A DNA stretch of 64,000 nucleotides from Planctomycetaceae bacterium. Lineage in GTDB: Bacteria > Planctomycetota > Planctomycetia > Planctomycetales > Planctomycetaceae. Position numbers and translations under genes: made by a program. The notes under the pieces are model-generated. The model ran no database searches. It saw nothing but the letters and a program-made list of their open reading frames with translations, and had not been told where the DNA came from. Below are positions 9,136 to 17,851 of this stretch, in pieces. The stretch's first letter is position 1; each line of letters opens with the position of its first letter. The DNA lies in NCBI GenBank assembly GCA_024742875.1, contig JANSXP010000007.1, forward strand, positions 1 through 64,000, written 5' to 3'.

Positions 9136-9977
9136 TGGGCATACGCCTCGCAGATTTTTTCCACTTCCTCCATCGCGTTCTCCTGCAGGACATCAATTTC
9201 GGCAGAGTTCAGTTCGATTCCGCTGGACTGCAGAATCTCGGTGGTGGCCGCGATGTCGTCGACGGTTGCCAGCCACAGGTGACTGAGCCGATTGGCGGCC
9301 GAAACCACGTCAATCAGATCACCACCAAAATCGGCCTCATCCGGCGCGTGGTGAAAGCAGATCACATCGTTGATTTCGTCTGGCAGACCCCAGTTCTGAC
9401 CGCATCGCTGTCCGACGGATGTATGCGCGATGCCAAAAGCGTCTGTTTCGATGTCGACGATATTGGTATGCGGCCCGTTGCTGGTGGCCTGCATGTATTG
9501 ATGTGGTTCGTGATCAAAAAAGAACAGCTTGCCCACATCGTGGACGATGCCCGCCAGAAAGGCCTCATCGGGAGCCGCCATGTTGAGGGTGCTGGACAGG
9601 GTGCGTGCGATTGCACCACATGACAGGGAGTGCACCCACAACTGTCGTCGCGCGGTGGCGGATTCGCCGTCGCCACTGGCAAACGCATCACTGACGGCCG
9701 TGGAGATGGCCAGATCACGCAGCGCCCGCATTCCCAAAACCACGGTGGCGTGATCGACGGACCGGATTTCGCCCGCGAAACCGTAGATGGGGCTGTTGGC
9801 GATCTGCAGCAGTTTCAGCGACAGCGCCGGATCGTGCTTGATGATTTCGCTCAGCTGTCTGGCTGTCGCATCCTCACGATCACAGGCCGTGATCAGCTGA
9901 GAGGCAGCTGCCGGGAAGGGACGCAGCTCCAGCGCTTCGTCCAGACAGTCGGCCAAAGACAGAGAATTGGTTGCCAT
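9132..9977 (-). CDS. HDOD-domain protein
   Basis: A 281-aa cytoplasmic protein with an HDOD domain over most of its length. HDOD is an HD-like fold, usually without hydrolase activity, common in bacterial signalling. Diagnostic stretches are LPxxP-like LRPFPAAASQLI near the start, ISEIIKHDPALSLKLLQIANSP-type sequence near residues 43-63, and AFLAGIVHDVGKL in the middle. An HD pair in VHDVGK and a CFHHAP segment keep some metal-ligand-like residues, so phosphohydrolase activity is not excluded. It overlaps the downstream K+ channel gene by 4 bp. The pairing suggests it could be a regulatory partner, but no direct mechanism can be read. Confidence 0.9.
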   Translation of the reverse strand: MATNSLSLADCLDEALELRPFPAAASQLITACDREDATARQLSEIIKHDPALSLKLLQIANSPIYGFAGEIRSVDHATVVLGMRALRDLAISTAVSDAFASGDGESATARRQLWVHSLSCGAIARTLSSTLNMAAPDEAFLAGIVHDVGKLFFFDHEPHQYMQATSNGPHTNIVDIETDAFGIAHTSVGQRCGQNWGLPDEINDVICFHHAPDEADFGGDLIDVVSAANRLSHLWLATVDDIAATTEILQSSGIELNSAEIDVLQENAMEEVEKICEAYAQ

Positions 9978-10228
9978 TTGAAGACTCCGGGCACGGTCGC
10001 CACCGACCGATCACACGCATATCACCACCGATACAACGGTGGCGTCTTCGGAGAGATCGAACGGATGGTGGGCGACTTGCGTCTGCGCCATCAGGGAATC
10101 TTCGGCCCAGGGGCTTCGGGTTTTGTTGTATGGGCGGTGTCGGAAAATTGCGGGAAACTGCCGGGGATCCCTATAGAAACCGCTGGCTCTCAGGGAAAAC
10201 GTCAAACGCTGAACGGTCGGTCGACGGG

Positions 10229-11422
10229 TTAGGCGTCCAGCTTCTGCAGCGCGGCGGTGACCAGTGCCAGGTGGCTGGGCAGCCATTCTCTGACGGTAGC
10301 CACGCCGTGACCCAGCAAAACCTGTTCAATCGGCAAAACCAGCTGAGCCTTGCGACCACTGGGCTCATAGTCCACCAGCAGGTTCCATCCATCCGCATGA
10401 CAGCGTGTGCCCGTCTTCCAGCGAGCGCACGCATCGCGAACCCGGCGAACCGGGATAAACCTGGTGTCCAGTCCGTGCTGCGGTGGCTGCAGACCGGTTT
10501 CCAATAGCCGGCCCATCGCCGTGTTGTCTTTGGTCATGGTGGGCGGCACCAGATCGGTGCCTGCGATTCCAAATGCCTGAATCCAGTCCCCATATTTGGC
10601 TGTCGTGATGTTCACCATGCTCTGTGGCGGAAACAGAGCCTGCGTGCGACAGGGCTCGTCGGGATCGTAGTTGCGGTGGTGCAGCACATGCACCAGGTGA
10701 CGACAGCCCAGTGTGTCCCAGCCATACCGCACCGGCGTGCCAAAGGCGACGATGTCTGTGTACTGAGCGTAGGGGTGCGGCCCTTTGACGGCGGCGAGAA
10801 TCTGACGGGCGCGTCGCCAGTGGGGCTGTTCACTGCGGGAGGATGCGTCAAAAAAAGCGCTGACCGATTGCCTCTCATTAGCGAGCAGGTTGGTCAGCAG
10901 CGCGAACCCGTTGCCCGCATGCGAGTGGCCCCACAGCAGGACGCGTTCAAATTCGCCCGGCCGGACGTCATCCAGCAGGCAGATCAGACGCACGGCCAGA
11001 TCGGCGCGGGCTATGTGATGATTCTGCCCCGACCATGTCGGGTCCATGAGTGAAACGGACGGATTGTCGCCCACCAAACGCTGAAATTCGCTGGCAAACT
11101 CCTGTGTATAGTTGCCGTATTCTCCGGCCAGTTTGTCGGAAAACGCTTTGCCCCGCGACTGAAACTCGCTGGCCAGCGCTTCCAGTTTTGCTCTGAGAAA
11201 ATCAGACTCGCCCGCCATGTCCCTCAGCGTTGCGGCGATGGCAAAGGAGTCATCCCCCATGAATGTGCCGTGTACCAGAACAACCTGGCCATACCCCAGC
11301 TGGGTGTGCAGCAGTCCAAAGTCTGTTGACTGCCCCTTCTCCACAGACAGGGTCCGCAGGACAGGTTCAATGGCGGGAACGGTCGGATACGACTGATGGT
11401 GAAAACGATTTCGACGCGGCAT
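10229..11422 (-). CDS. Alpha/beta-hydrolase-like protein at the end of the Bat operon
   Basis: A 397-aa soluble protein with no signal peptide. It has hydrolase features in the right order: an early strand with VVLVHGTFMGDD (HG oxyanion-type motif) and a nucleophile elbow LLWGHSHAGNG (G-H-S-H-A-G, nucleophile Ser) near residues 168-178. A late GHG (VLLGHGVATV) could supply the catalytic His. I cannot place the acid residue. Substrate unknown. The start lies 7 bp after the stop of the preceding VWA gene, so it is almost certainly the last gene of the operon. Hydrolases are not a standard member of Bat operons, so its link may be lineage specific. Confidence 0.7.
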   Translation of the reverse strand: MPRRNRFHHQSYPTVPAIEPVLRTLSVEKGQSTDFGLLHTQLGYGQVVLVHGTFMGDDSFAIAATLRDMAGESDFLRAKLEALASEFQSRGKAFSDKLAGEYGNYTQEFASEFQRLVGDNPSVSLMDPTWSGQNHHIARADLAVRLICLLDDVRPGEFERVLLWGHSHAGNGFALLTNLLANERQSVSAFFDASSRSEQPHWRRARQILAAVKGPHPYAQYTDIVAFGTPVRYGWDTLGCRHLVHVLHHRNYDPDEPCRTQALFPPQSMVNITTAKYGDWIQAFGIAGTDLVPPTMTKDNTAMGRLLETGLQPPQHGLDTRFIPVRRVRDACARWKTGTRCHADGWNLLVDYEPSGRKAQLVLPIEQVLLGHGVATVREWLPSHLALVTAALQKLDA

Positions 11423-11428
11423 CGCCGT

Positions 11429-12514
11429 CTACCCCTGCGCTGTCGAGGGGCTTGCTGAAGAGGACAGGTCTGCGGAACGCGTGCGTGCAGTCGCAAAGTC
11501 ATCGGGCGACGCGCGTCGACGAACGCCGGGCTGCCAGGTCGTGCCTGCATAGTGCAGAACAAACGGGATGGCGGCCAAAAAGGCAATGCAGATACCCAGG
11601 ACGATCAGGGCCGCTTCACGTGCGGTCAGCTGGATTTTCGACTCACCCTCCATCTGCGTCGTCAGCTTTTCAATCAGCGCTGTGCTGAGGTGTTTCTCGT
11701 TGCCGTTGTGATAGGTGCCCCCCAGTCGTGCGGCAATCTGTCGCAGGGTGGAGACGTCCTGCCGGGAATTTTTGCCGTTAATGAAGGACCCTTTTTGGGG
11801 GTCCCCAATGCCGACAATCAGCACGTCCGCAATCGAGGCCGGCAAACGCGGCATGCCGGTGGCCGGAACCGTATCGCCGTCAGTTACCATCACCATGGTA
11901 GCACTGCGGGGCCGCCAGCCTTTGGCCACTTCCGCCGCCTTTTCGATGCCGGCAAACAGGTTGGTTTCACCCGGCACGAAGGCGAAGTGCATGGGCAGAT
12001 CGTTGAGGATATTGCGGACTACGGCCGCGTCTTTGGTGTCTTCCACCACCGGAAAGGCGTCCGTATAAACGGCGATCACCGTCACACGAAACTCACTCAT
12101 GGGAATGCGCTGAAAGTATGATTCCATCACGTCGCGGGCACGTTTCATGCGACTGACATCGTTTTTCTGCCCGGCATCCTCCAGTCGCATACTGGGCGAG
12201 ACGTCCAGCACAATCAAAACGTGCTTCAGCTTCTCAAACGAGACCGTGCCTCCGTCTTTGCGATGTGACATGGGCTCGGCCATGGCGAGCACCAGCAGCG
12301 AGCCGGCCAGACCAGCGACGGCCAGCACTCGAATCGCGGGCACTGCGCGGGCCGCCACGGAGGGTTGCTGTGAGGGGCCAAATGCCAGGCCACTGATGCG
12401 ACGAACACGACGAGCGTGCAGCAGTTCCGCCAGCAGTGTGACCACCGCAGCCAGGCCGGCGGCTGCGGCCACCAAATCCCAGCGAATGACGGATTCTGTC
12501 AGTTCGGTTACCAT
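11429..12514 (-). CDS. BatB-like VWA-domain membrane protein
   Basis: About 361 aa from the ATG at 12514, which overlaps the TAA of the preceding gene by 7 bp (coupling). There are two N-terminal helices (about residues 10-30 and 55-75), then a von Willebrand A domain with the metal-ion-dependent adhesion motif LDVSPSMRLED (DxSxS) and VTDGDTVPATG later, and a C-terminal helix (IVLGICIAFLAAIPFVL). This is the layout of BatB/BatA proteins, inner-membrane proteins with the VWA domain in the periplasm. The role is inferred from the operon: MoxR ATPase, DUF58 protein and VWA proteins together form a chaperone-like module linked to oxidative or envelope stress. Confidence 0.87.
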   Translation of the reverse strand: MVTELTESVIRWDLVAAAAGLAAVVTLLAELLHARRVRRISGLAFGPSQQPSVAARAVPAIRVLAVAGLAGSLLVLAMAEPMSHRKDGGTVSFEKLKHVLIVLDVSPSMRLEDAGQKNDVSRMKRARDVMESYFQRIPMSEFRVTVIAVYTDAFPVVEDTKDAAVVRNILNDLPMHFAFVPGETNLFAGIEKAAEVAKGWRPRSATMVMVTDGDTVPATGMPRLPASIADVLIVGIGDPQKGSFINGKNSRQDVSTLRQIAARLGGTYHNGNEKHLSTALIEKLTTQMEGESKIQLTAREAALIVLGICIAFLAAIPFVLHYAGTTWQPGVRRRASPDDFATARTRSADLSSSASPSTAQG

Positions 12515-13476
12515 GGTGTGTACCTCAGTCCAAACAGGGACAGGCACCACACGCCAAGCACGCTCAGAGCCGAATAGCACCAGGGGCGGAAGTTGTCGAT
12601 CTTTTCCGACTCCACGATCTCAATCTTTGCCGGCCGCATCTTATCGATTTTGCGAAAGCACGATTCAAAGGCATCCACGTCGCCGGGAAGAAATGCGTCC
12701 CCGCCCGTGCCGCCGGTGATGGTCAGAATGTCGGGGGGCACACTGCCGCCACCGATGTGGATGCAGTACACGGTGATGTCATCGGCCACAAACTGTTTGG
12801 CAATCTGTTCGGCCGTGCCGCCCATCAGATCGCCGCTGGCACCGTCTGACACGAGGATGATCATCTTGTCGCCGTCCTCTCGTTCGTTCAGCACTTCTCG
12901 GCACGACCGCAGGGCCATCGCGATTCGCGTGCCACCCCCAATGGCTCGCTGCTGATCGGGTTTCATGAAGGGGATGGCACAGCGGAAAGCGCTGCTGTCG
13001 GTGGTCAGTGGGCACCAGTGAACCACCCCGGAGGCGAAGAACGTCAGGCCAAACGCATCACCTTCCCGATAATTCAGAAACTCGTTGATGGCCGCCATGG
13101 AGGCGTCATAACGATTCCCGTCGCCAAACCGGGCCGTCATGCTGCCGGACGAGTCCACACAGAACTGAATATTGCTGACACTCCGTTTCTCCACCGGCGA
13201 ACCACTGGACAGCGGCACGCACAAAATCAGCAGCACGATGCCCGTCAGAACGGGCAGCAGGGTTTCGGCGGACGTGATCAGAAACCACCGCCCTTTGCCC
13301 GAGCGAGCCGTACTGCCGTCGTAGGGCACAGCGATGCGGCGTCCGCGGCGTTTCCAGACCCAGTACCCAAACAGCAGAGTGCCCGCCAGACAGGCGGCCA
13401 CCACCGGCAGCCTGGCGGAGAAGTCCAGTCCGAAGCCGCGGAGGTTGTCAATGACGGCATCCTGTGTGGAGTTCAT
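12508..13476 (-). CDS. BatA-like VWA-domain membrane protein
   Basis: A 322-aa membrane protein with helices near residues 24-40 and 70-90, a VWA domain whose MIDAS motif reads CVDSSGSMTARF, a second metal-ligand region IILVSDGASG, and a C-terminal helix (WCYSALSVLGVWCLSLFGL). It is paralogous to the next gene, which is why the two are called BatA-like and BatB-like here; which is which is a guess. It overlaps the upstream gene by 4 bp (ATGA) and the downstream one by 7 bp, so all are co-translated. Confidence 0.87.
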   Translation of the reverse strand: MNSTQDAVIDNLRGFGLDFSARLPVVAACLAGTLLFGYWVWKRRGRRIAVPYDGSTARSGKGRWFLITSAETLLPVLTGIVLLILCVPLSSGSPVEKRSVSNIQFCVDSSGSMTARFGDGNRYDASMAAINEFLNYREGDAFGLTFFASGVVHWCPLTTDSSAFRCAIPFMKPDQQRAIGGGTRIAMALRSCREVLNEREDGDKMIILVSDGASGDLMGGTAEQIAKQFVADDITVYCIHIGGGSVPPDILTITGGTGGDAFLPGDVDAFESCFRKIDKMRPAKIEIVESEKIDNFRPWCYSALSVLGVWCLSLFGLRYTPW

Positions 13477-14348
13477 GAGACGCCTCCCGTCGCTGGCTGT
13501 TCACTGAGGCTGTGCTGTTTCATCTGGTCCAGCATCTGCCGAATTTCAGCGGCTGACGGTGCATTGCGACTGTAGAACCAACGCTCCAGACCAGCCAGCA
13601 GTGGCCCCGCCTGTTCGTCTTCGCGCAGCTGCTCCAGAGCGTCACTCACGGACGCGTCTTCAATGTGGCGGCGGCTGCGCCAGAAGTTGAGGACCTTCAT
13701 GTCCAGCTGCGCTTTTCTGTCGGCCGACAGTTCTTCGGCCTCCATTGCTTCGTTGATCAGTCGCCGGATCTGCTCCACTTCAGACACCTCGGCGACGGCC
13801 GTGGTCTCTGCAGACGGATCCTGTTTGCCGCGGCCCAGAAACAAAATGGCAAACAGCCCGAGCAACCAGATGACGCCCGCCAGGATCATGGCCGTCTGAT
13901 AGCCGCCGATCCGGGTCAGGAATCCCTGGGGCGGAGCCGAAGGACGTACGTCATCTGCGGGCAGCAGGGACTTGATGGTGACCGGCAGCGCGGGAAGATC
14001 GTCCGTTGCGCTGCCGTCTTTACGAACCAGATAATCTGTGATGTTGTGACTGCCCGGTTCCAGCCCGAAAAACGTCAGGTCATAGCGCAGCTCATCGCCA
14101 TGCGGAAACACGGCGTCAATTCGCAAAGCCACGGGCGTGCGCCGCGGGTCGACTTCCCGGACGGTCAGTTCCGAACCTGGCAACACCACCTGTTTCATGA
14201 AGCCTTCCATGCCAACGGTAACTGTCACGCGACTGTCGCCCTCGATGGCGGCGGCGGGGCCATCCTCCTGCGGGGTGGTCGCAGCGGGCGCCGCCGACTG
14301 GCAGAACAACAGGCCGACGGTCAGGCAGAGCGAAGAAAAACGGTTCAT
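13473..14348 (-). CDS. Bat-operon secreted/membrane protein (DUF4381-like position)
   Basis: A 291-aa protein with a signal peptide (residues 1-23, ending AAPAAT). A periplasmic beta-rich region follows (about 35-130, with VTVTVGMEGFMKQVVLPGSE), then one membrane helix (about 150-172, MILAGVIWLLGLFAILFLG) and a cytoplasmic helical tail. In other MoxR/DUF58/VWA operons this slot holds a one-helix protein such as DUF4381; the arrangement fits but the sequence match is not certain. It has 4-bp overlaps with both neighbours. Cytoplasmic contact with MoxR or DUF58 is an inference from topology. Confidence 0.7.
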   Translation of the reverse strand: MNRFSSLCLTVGLLFCQSAAPAATTPQEDGPAAAIEGDSRVTVTVGMEGFMKQVVLPGSELTVREVDPRRTPVALRIDAVFPHGDELRYDLTFFGLEPGSHNITDYLVRKDGSATDDLPALPVTIKSLLPADDVRPSAPPQGFLTRIGGYQTAMILAGVIWLLGLFAILFLGRGKQDPSAETTAVAEVSEVEQIRRLINEAMEAEELSADRKAQLDMKVLNFWRSRRHIEDASVSDALEQLREDEQAGPLLAGLERWFYSRNAPSAAEIRQMLDQMKQHSLSEQPATGGVS

Positions 14349-15205
14349 CGGGCCCCTTTGCTGAAGATGCCGCGTGAGCCGAAAAAGTGTCGCAGCAGAT
14401 GCACGTATGTCTGATCGGTTCGCAGCAGCAGGTGATCGACACCACCGCGTCGCATGTCACGTTCGATCTGTTCCTGACTGACACGCGGCTGGCCGGCGGC
14501 CGCCACAAACTCGACGCCGGTTTCCGCTTCCTGACCGCGAATGACGCCGGCGTGAGCGAGGCCGTCTTCGGCCGGATCCCGCAGCTGCACCACCACGCAT
14601 TCGTGTCGCTGATTGAGCTGCCGAATCAGTGGCAGCGCCTCCGGTTCGTGCAGATCGCTGATGATGATCAGCAGTGTGCGATTGAGCAGCCCCGGCTGCA
14701 GTTCCCGCAATCGTTCTGAAAGCGTGGTGCGTTCGTTCATGCGGTAACGCCGCAGCTTCAGCAGCCACTGCAGGACCTGATCACGACCCAGTGTGGGCCG
14801 TACGTGCAGATCCGTTTCACCCACGCCCAGCACGCCCACCGGGCTGACTCGATCGAGGCAGGCGAGTGCCAGGCCGCCGGCGATAAACAGGGCCGTCTCG
14901 TACTTGGACTTTTTCGCTGCGCCGATCATCATCGAGGCCGACGTATCCAGCAGCAGATAGCAGGGCAGCCGCTTGGGGGTCTCGAATTCCTTGATGTGAG
15001 GCTTGCGGGTGCGGGCCGTGACTTTCCAGTCCAGCTGTCGGACCGGATCGCCCAGCTGGTAGGGGCGTGACTGAACATACTCGACACCGCTGCCCAGAAA
15101 CGGCGAACGATCTGTTCCGTAGCTCAGGCTGTCTGCCAGCCGCCGCACGGCGATGGCGAACAGCCGAGTGTCCATGGTTTCCAGTTGTTCAATGTATCCC
15201 TGCAA
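14345..15205 (-). CDS. DUF58 domain protein of the MoxR/Bat operon
   Basis: 286 aa, soluble. The diagnostic DUF58 stretch is SRPYQLGDPVRQLDWKVTAR near residues 46-65, followed by a VWA-like strand with LLLDTSASM (DxSxS). The start is a TTG at 15205: the perfect-spaced site AGGAAAG (15213-15219) lies 7 bp upstream, whereas the first ATG (15175) has none as good. DUF58 proteins work with MoxR AAA+ ATPases, probably presenting a client. It overlaps the next gene by 4 bp and follows moxR after 63 bp. Confidence 0.9.
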   Translation of the reverse strand: MQGYIEQLETMDTRLFAIAVRRLADSLSYGTDRSPFLGSGVEYVQSRPYQLGDPVRQLDWKVTARTRKPHIKEFETPKRLPCYLLLDTSASMMIGAAKKSKYETALFIAGGLALACLDRVSPVGVLGVGETDLHVRPTLGRDQVLQWLLKLRRYRMNERTTLSERLRELQPGLLNRTLLIIISDLHEPEALPLIRQLNQRHECVVVQLRDPAEDGLAHAGVIRGQEAETGVEFVAAAGQPRVSQEQIERDMRRGGVDHLLLRTDQTYVHLLRHFFGSRGIFSKGAR

Positions 15206-15268
15206 GTGACGTCTTTCCTGAGCGGGCGAAGGAATCCGGATTCGGCAGGTGTCCCTGCCACAAATCGG

Positions 15269-16267
15269 TTAGCGTCCCAGTTGCTCAAGAATGGACTGCA
15301 GCACACCAGGCCCGGTAAAGCCGTCGGCCACTGCCTCGTAGCTGAGTCGGATGCGGTGCAGAATGACGTCTTCGGCGAGGGCAAACAGGTCTTCAGGAAT
15401 GACGTAATCACGACCATGAATCACGGCGCGAGCGCGAGAGGCACGAATGATGGAGATGCCGGCTCGCGGACTGCAGCCCAACTCCAGCTGCGGATGGTTG
15501 CGGGTCAGGTTCACCAGATTGACAACGTGTTCCACAAACGTGTCGCTGACGTGCACGCCGTGCACGGCTTCCATCGCGGCAATCAGATCTTCTGAATCGC
15601 CAACGGGCTGTTTGTCGAGCACGTCAAATTCGGTTTCCACCACAGCGCCACCGTCACGCCGCTGGATGCCCAGTCCGGCGTTGCGTTTGAGAATGCCGCG
15701 TTCATCTTCCGGTGTGGGATACTCCAGACGATGGCACATCATGAAGCGGTCCAGCTGCGCTTCCGGCAGTTCGAAGGTGCCCGCCTGTTCCACGGGGTTC
15801 TGAGTGGCGATCACCAGAAACGGGGCGGGCAGCGAGTACGTTGCGTCACCAATGGTGACACGTTTTTCCTGCATGGCTTCCAGCAGGGCCCCCTGCACTT
15901 TGGGAGCCGCACGGTTGATTTCGTCAGCCAGCAGCAGGTTGGTAAAAATTGGCCCCTTGCGGGTTTTGAATTCACTGGTCTGCTGGTCCAGAATCTCGGA
16001 GCCCAGAATATCGGACGGCAGCAGGTCGATGGTGAACTGAATGCGGGCGAAGTCCAGATCAATGGTCTTGGACAACACGGACACCAGCAGTGTTTTGGCC
16101 AGACCGGGAACACCCTGCAGCAGCAGATGACCGCCGGTGAACAGAGCGATCAGCGTGCGTTCCACGACCACGTCCTGGCCCACCACCACCTGTCCGACGC
16201 GTTCGCGGATGGAGCTGATGAATTCGTGGACGCGTGGGTTCAGGGTCGAGGGAGTGGCCTGATCCAT
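15269..16267 (-). CDS. MoxR-family AAA+ ATPase
   Basis: First gene of the Bat-type operon. 332 aa from the ATG at 16267; the frame extends to 16429 but the extension lacks MoxR character. Visible motifs are an N-terminal VGQVVVGQDVVVERTLIA, Walker A LLQGVPGLAKTLL, Walker B NLLLADEINRAAPKVQ, sensor 1 VIATQNPVEQAGTFELPEAQ and the helical lid with SPRAGISIIRASRARA. The first Gly of the usual GxxGxGKT is followed by VPGLAKT, which is normal for MoxR. The family acts as a chaperone or metal-insertion ATPase with VWA/DUF58 partners, which are all encoded directly downstream. Confidence 0.93.
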   Translation of the reverse strand: MDQATPSTLNPRVHEFISSIRERVGQVVVGQDVVVERTLIALFTGGHLLLQGVPGLAKTLLVSVLSKTIDLDFARIQFTIDLLPSDILGSEILDQQTSEFKTRKGPIFTNLLLADEINRAAPKVQGALLEAMQEKRVTIGDATYSLPAPFLVIATQNPVEQAGTFELPEAQLDRFMMCHRLEYPTPEDERGILKRNAGLGIQRRDGGAVVETEFDVLDKQPVGDSEDLIAAMEAVHGVHVSDTFVEHVVNLVNLTRNHPQLELGCSPRAGISIIRASRARAVIHGRDYVIPEDLFALAEDVILHRIRLSYEAVADGFTGPGVLQSILEQLGR

Positions 16268-16429
16268 GAGGTTGCCTTGGTCGTGGAAGGAGTGATGGGC
16301 GGTGAGTCCGCGATGCACCGCGTTGGTCACGATGGCTTTCACCGTGTCTGTTTTCTGGTCGCAGCTCTCGCTTCCCTGCCAGCCACGCCACGTCGCAGAC
16401 AGTCTACGACCGCCGGTATGCAAAGACAA

Positions 16430-17302
16430 TCATTTGGTGAGTTGTCTGACGACAGTGGTGGGCAGGATGGTAACTCTGGTGATTAGTTCTGTGCGAAGTT
16501 TTGGCGGCTGAACGGGTGGCCGCCTGCGTTTGTGCCATCCTGCCGCTTCTCCACGAGGAGCATGACACAGCGGTGCGGCAGACATGAGTTGCTCCAGACC
16601 GCGATGATCTGAGGTGTGCTTAGTCTGTGTGACGAAAGCGATCAGTCTGTTGAGCAGGCCACGGCGCTGCCAGGAGACCTCCCGGTTGGCTTTGACGCCG
16701 TCAGGAAGCGTGTCTGTTTCGATACGTACGATTCCGGACGGGTCGAACGTGATGAAGTGCTCGAATGTGCACGAGACGTCCAGCCTGAACCCGTCGTCCG
16801 ATTTTGCCCACCGTTCGCTGGTGATGTGCAGCCCGTTTTTTGACGGCTGCTGGACAAAGCGAGCCAGCACGGCGTTCGCATCGATGTGGAGTTGAGCGGG
16901 GCCGCCATTTGACAGGGGCCGTTTTCTGAGTCGAATGCGGGACACAGCGCCCGACAGGTTGTATTCAAGAATTTCGGTGTCTCGGTAATCCCAGATCAGT
17001 GGCGAGCCGCCCTCTTGCAGAATTTGTCGCCCCTGCTCGTCAAAGCCCACCTGGCAATAGCAGCGGTTGGTGGCCTTCGATTTCCCCGTTGTCGCTGGCC
17101 GCACAAATTCGTCCGTCATGTGCAGGTCAAAGTCGATCGCCTCCAGCACGCCGGGCGGGCTGATGGGGTCCGGCGGCAGATTGGCGAACTTCCACTGGGT
17201 GACACGGTCTCACGTCTGCTCGAGCAGTTCGTCGCGAACCTCAAAGCCATCGAGCAGTTCACTGTGCAGGTCGGCTGCCTGGGCGGCGTCAAAGTGTGGC
17301 AT
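16430..17302 (-). pseudogene. Unknown protein, reading frame broken by in-frame TGA at codon 31
   Basis: An ATG at 17302 with the site AGGA 8 bp upstream (17311-17314) opens a frame MPHFDAAQAADLHSELLDGF... that meets TGA at 17210-17212. It then continues without shift for another 259 codons to 16430. The part after the stop starts DRVTQWKFANLPPDPI and reads as soluble protein to about residue 240. The final 60 residues look less protein-like, so the true C-terminus may also be disturbed. I recognise no family. A single change from TGG (Trp) or CGA (Arg) would explain the stop. There is no CxxC context and I see no convincing SECIS hairpin, so selenocysteine is less likely here. It may be a pseudogene, a sequencing error or a recoded gene. 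Confidence 0.55.
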
Positions 17303-17430
17303 GAAAATCATCCTGATGGCAGGCGGAGCACCGTCCGCCCCAATCGTCGTCCGCCGGCCGGTGAGCGTCCAGTCCAGCTGCGCCTCACGGCCCCTGCTGG
17401 CGGCGACGCACGGGCGACCGATTTATTATC

Positions 17431-17458
17431 TTGAAATATCGTGATGTCACGATATGTT
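17431..17458 (+). promoter_or_regulatory. Promoter and palindromic operator of the arsR-type gene
   Basis: ATATCGTGATGTCACGATAT at 17436-17455 is a perfect inverted repeat with 9-bp arms and a 2-bp centre. It sits between a possible -35 box TTGAAA (17431-17436) and -10 box TATGTT (17453-17458) with a 16-bp spacer. ArsR-family repressors bind such AT-rich palindromes over their own promoter, so autorepression relieved by ligand or thiol modification is the likely mode. Confidence 0.75.
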
Positions 17459-17479
17459 GGTGTAAGGAAAGGGCGTGTG

Positions 17480-17797
17480 ATGACGACCAGAAAACAGAAG
17501 AGGCCGGCTGGCAGTCCGCAGGCATTTGCCGAGGCGGCCGAGTGTCTGCGAATCCTCGCTCATCCCGTGCGACTGCGGATGGTCCAGCTGTTGCTGCACG
17601 GCCGCTATACGGTTGGTGAACTGGCGGAAGACGCCGGTGTGGCGGACAACGTGGCGTCGGAGCACCTGCGGTTGATGCAGCGTTGCGGCTTTTTCACCAG
17701 TGAGCGCCAGGGGCGTCGTGTTTACTACGAGGTGGCCGAACCTCACCTGGCACAAATCATGGGCTGTGTGGAGAGCCGGTTTCTCGCCGGCAGGTAG
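17480..17797 (+). CDS. ArsR/SmtB-family transcriptional regulator
   Basis: A 105-aa winged-helix repressor. The ATG at 17480 is preferred over the GTG/ATG at 17441/17444: AAGGAAAGGG (17464-17473) is the ribosome site, and the earlier starts lie inside the operator and upstream of the predicted transcript start. The order is helix FAEAAECLRILAHPVRLRMVQLL, recognition helix region DNVASEHLRLMQRCGFF and wing ERQGRRVYYEVAEP. Cysteines are C22, C69 and C96; the alpha-3 metal motif (CxC) is absent. Its partner gene is a rhodanese, as in BigR/SqrR persulfide-sensing operons, so reactive sulfur sensing is plausible, but the Cys positions do not obviously match those proteins. Confidence 0.92.
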   Translation: MTTRKQKRPAGSPQAFAEAAECLRILAHPVRLRMVQLLLHGRYTVGELAEDAGVADNVASEHLRLMQRCGFFTSERQGRRVYYEVAEPHLAQIMGCVESRFLAGR

Positions 17798-17851
17798 CCG
17801 TTCACAGGCCCGCACAGTGTGGTAAACAGCAGGCCAAACAGGAGAGCCAAC

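Noticed and set aside
17210-17240. Possible SECIS hairpin at the in-frame TGA of the unknown gene
   Set aside because: Only a short CAC/GTG stem too close to the stop; no CxxC context. Nonsense mutation or error is simpler.
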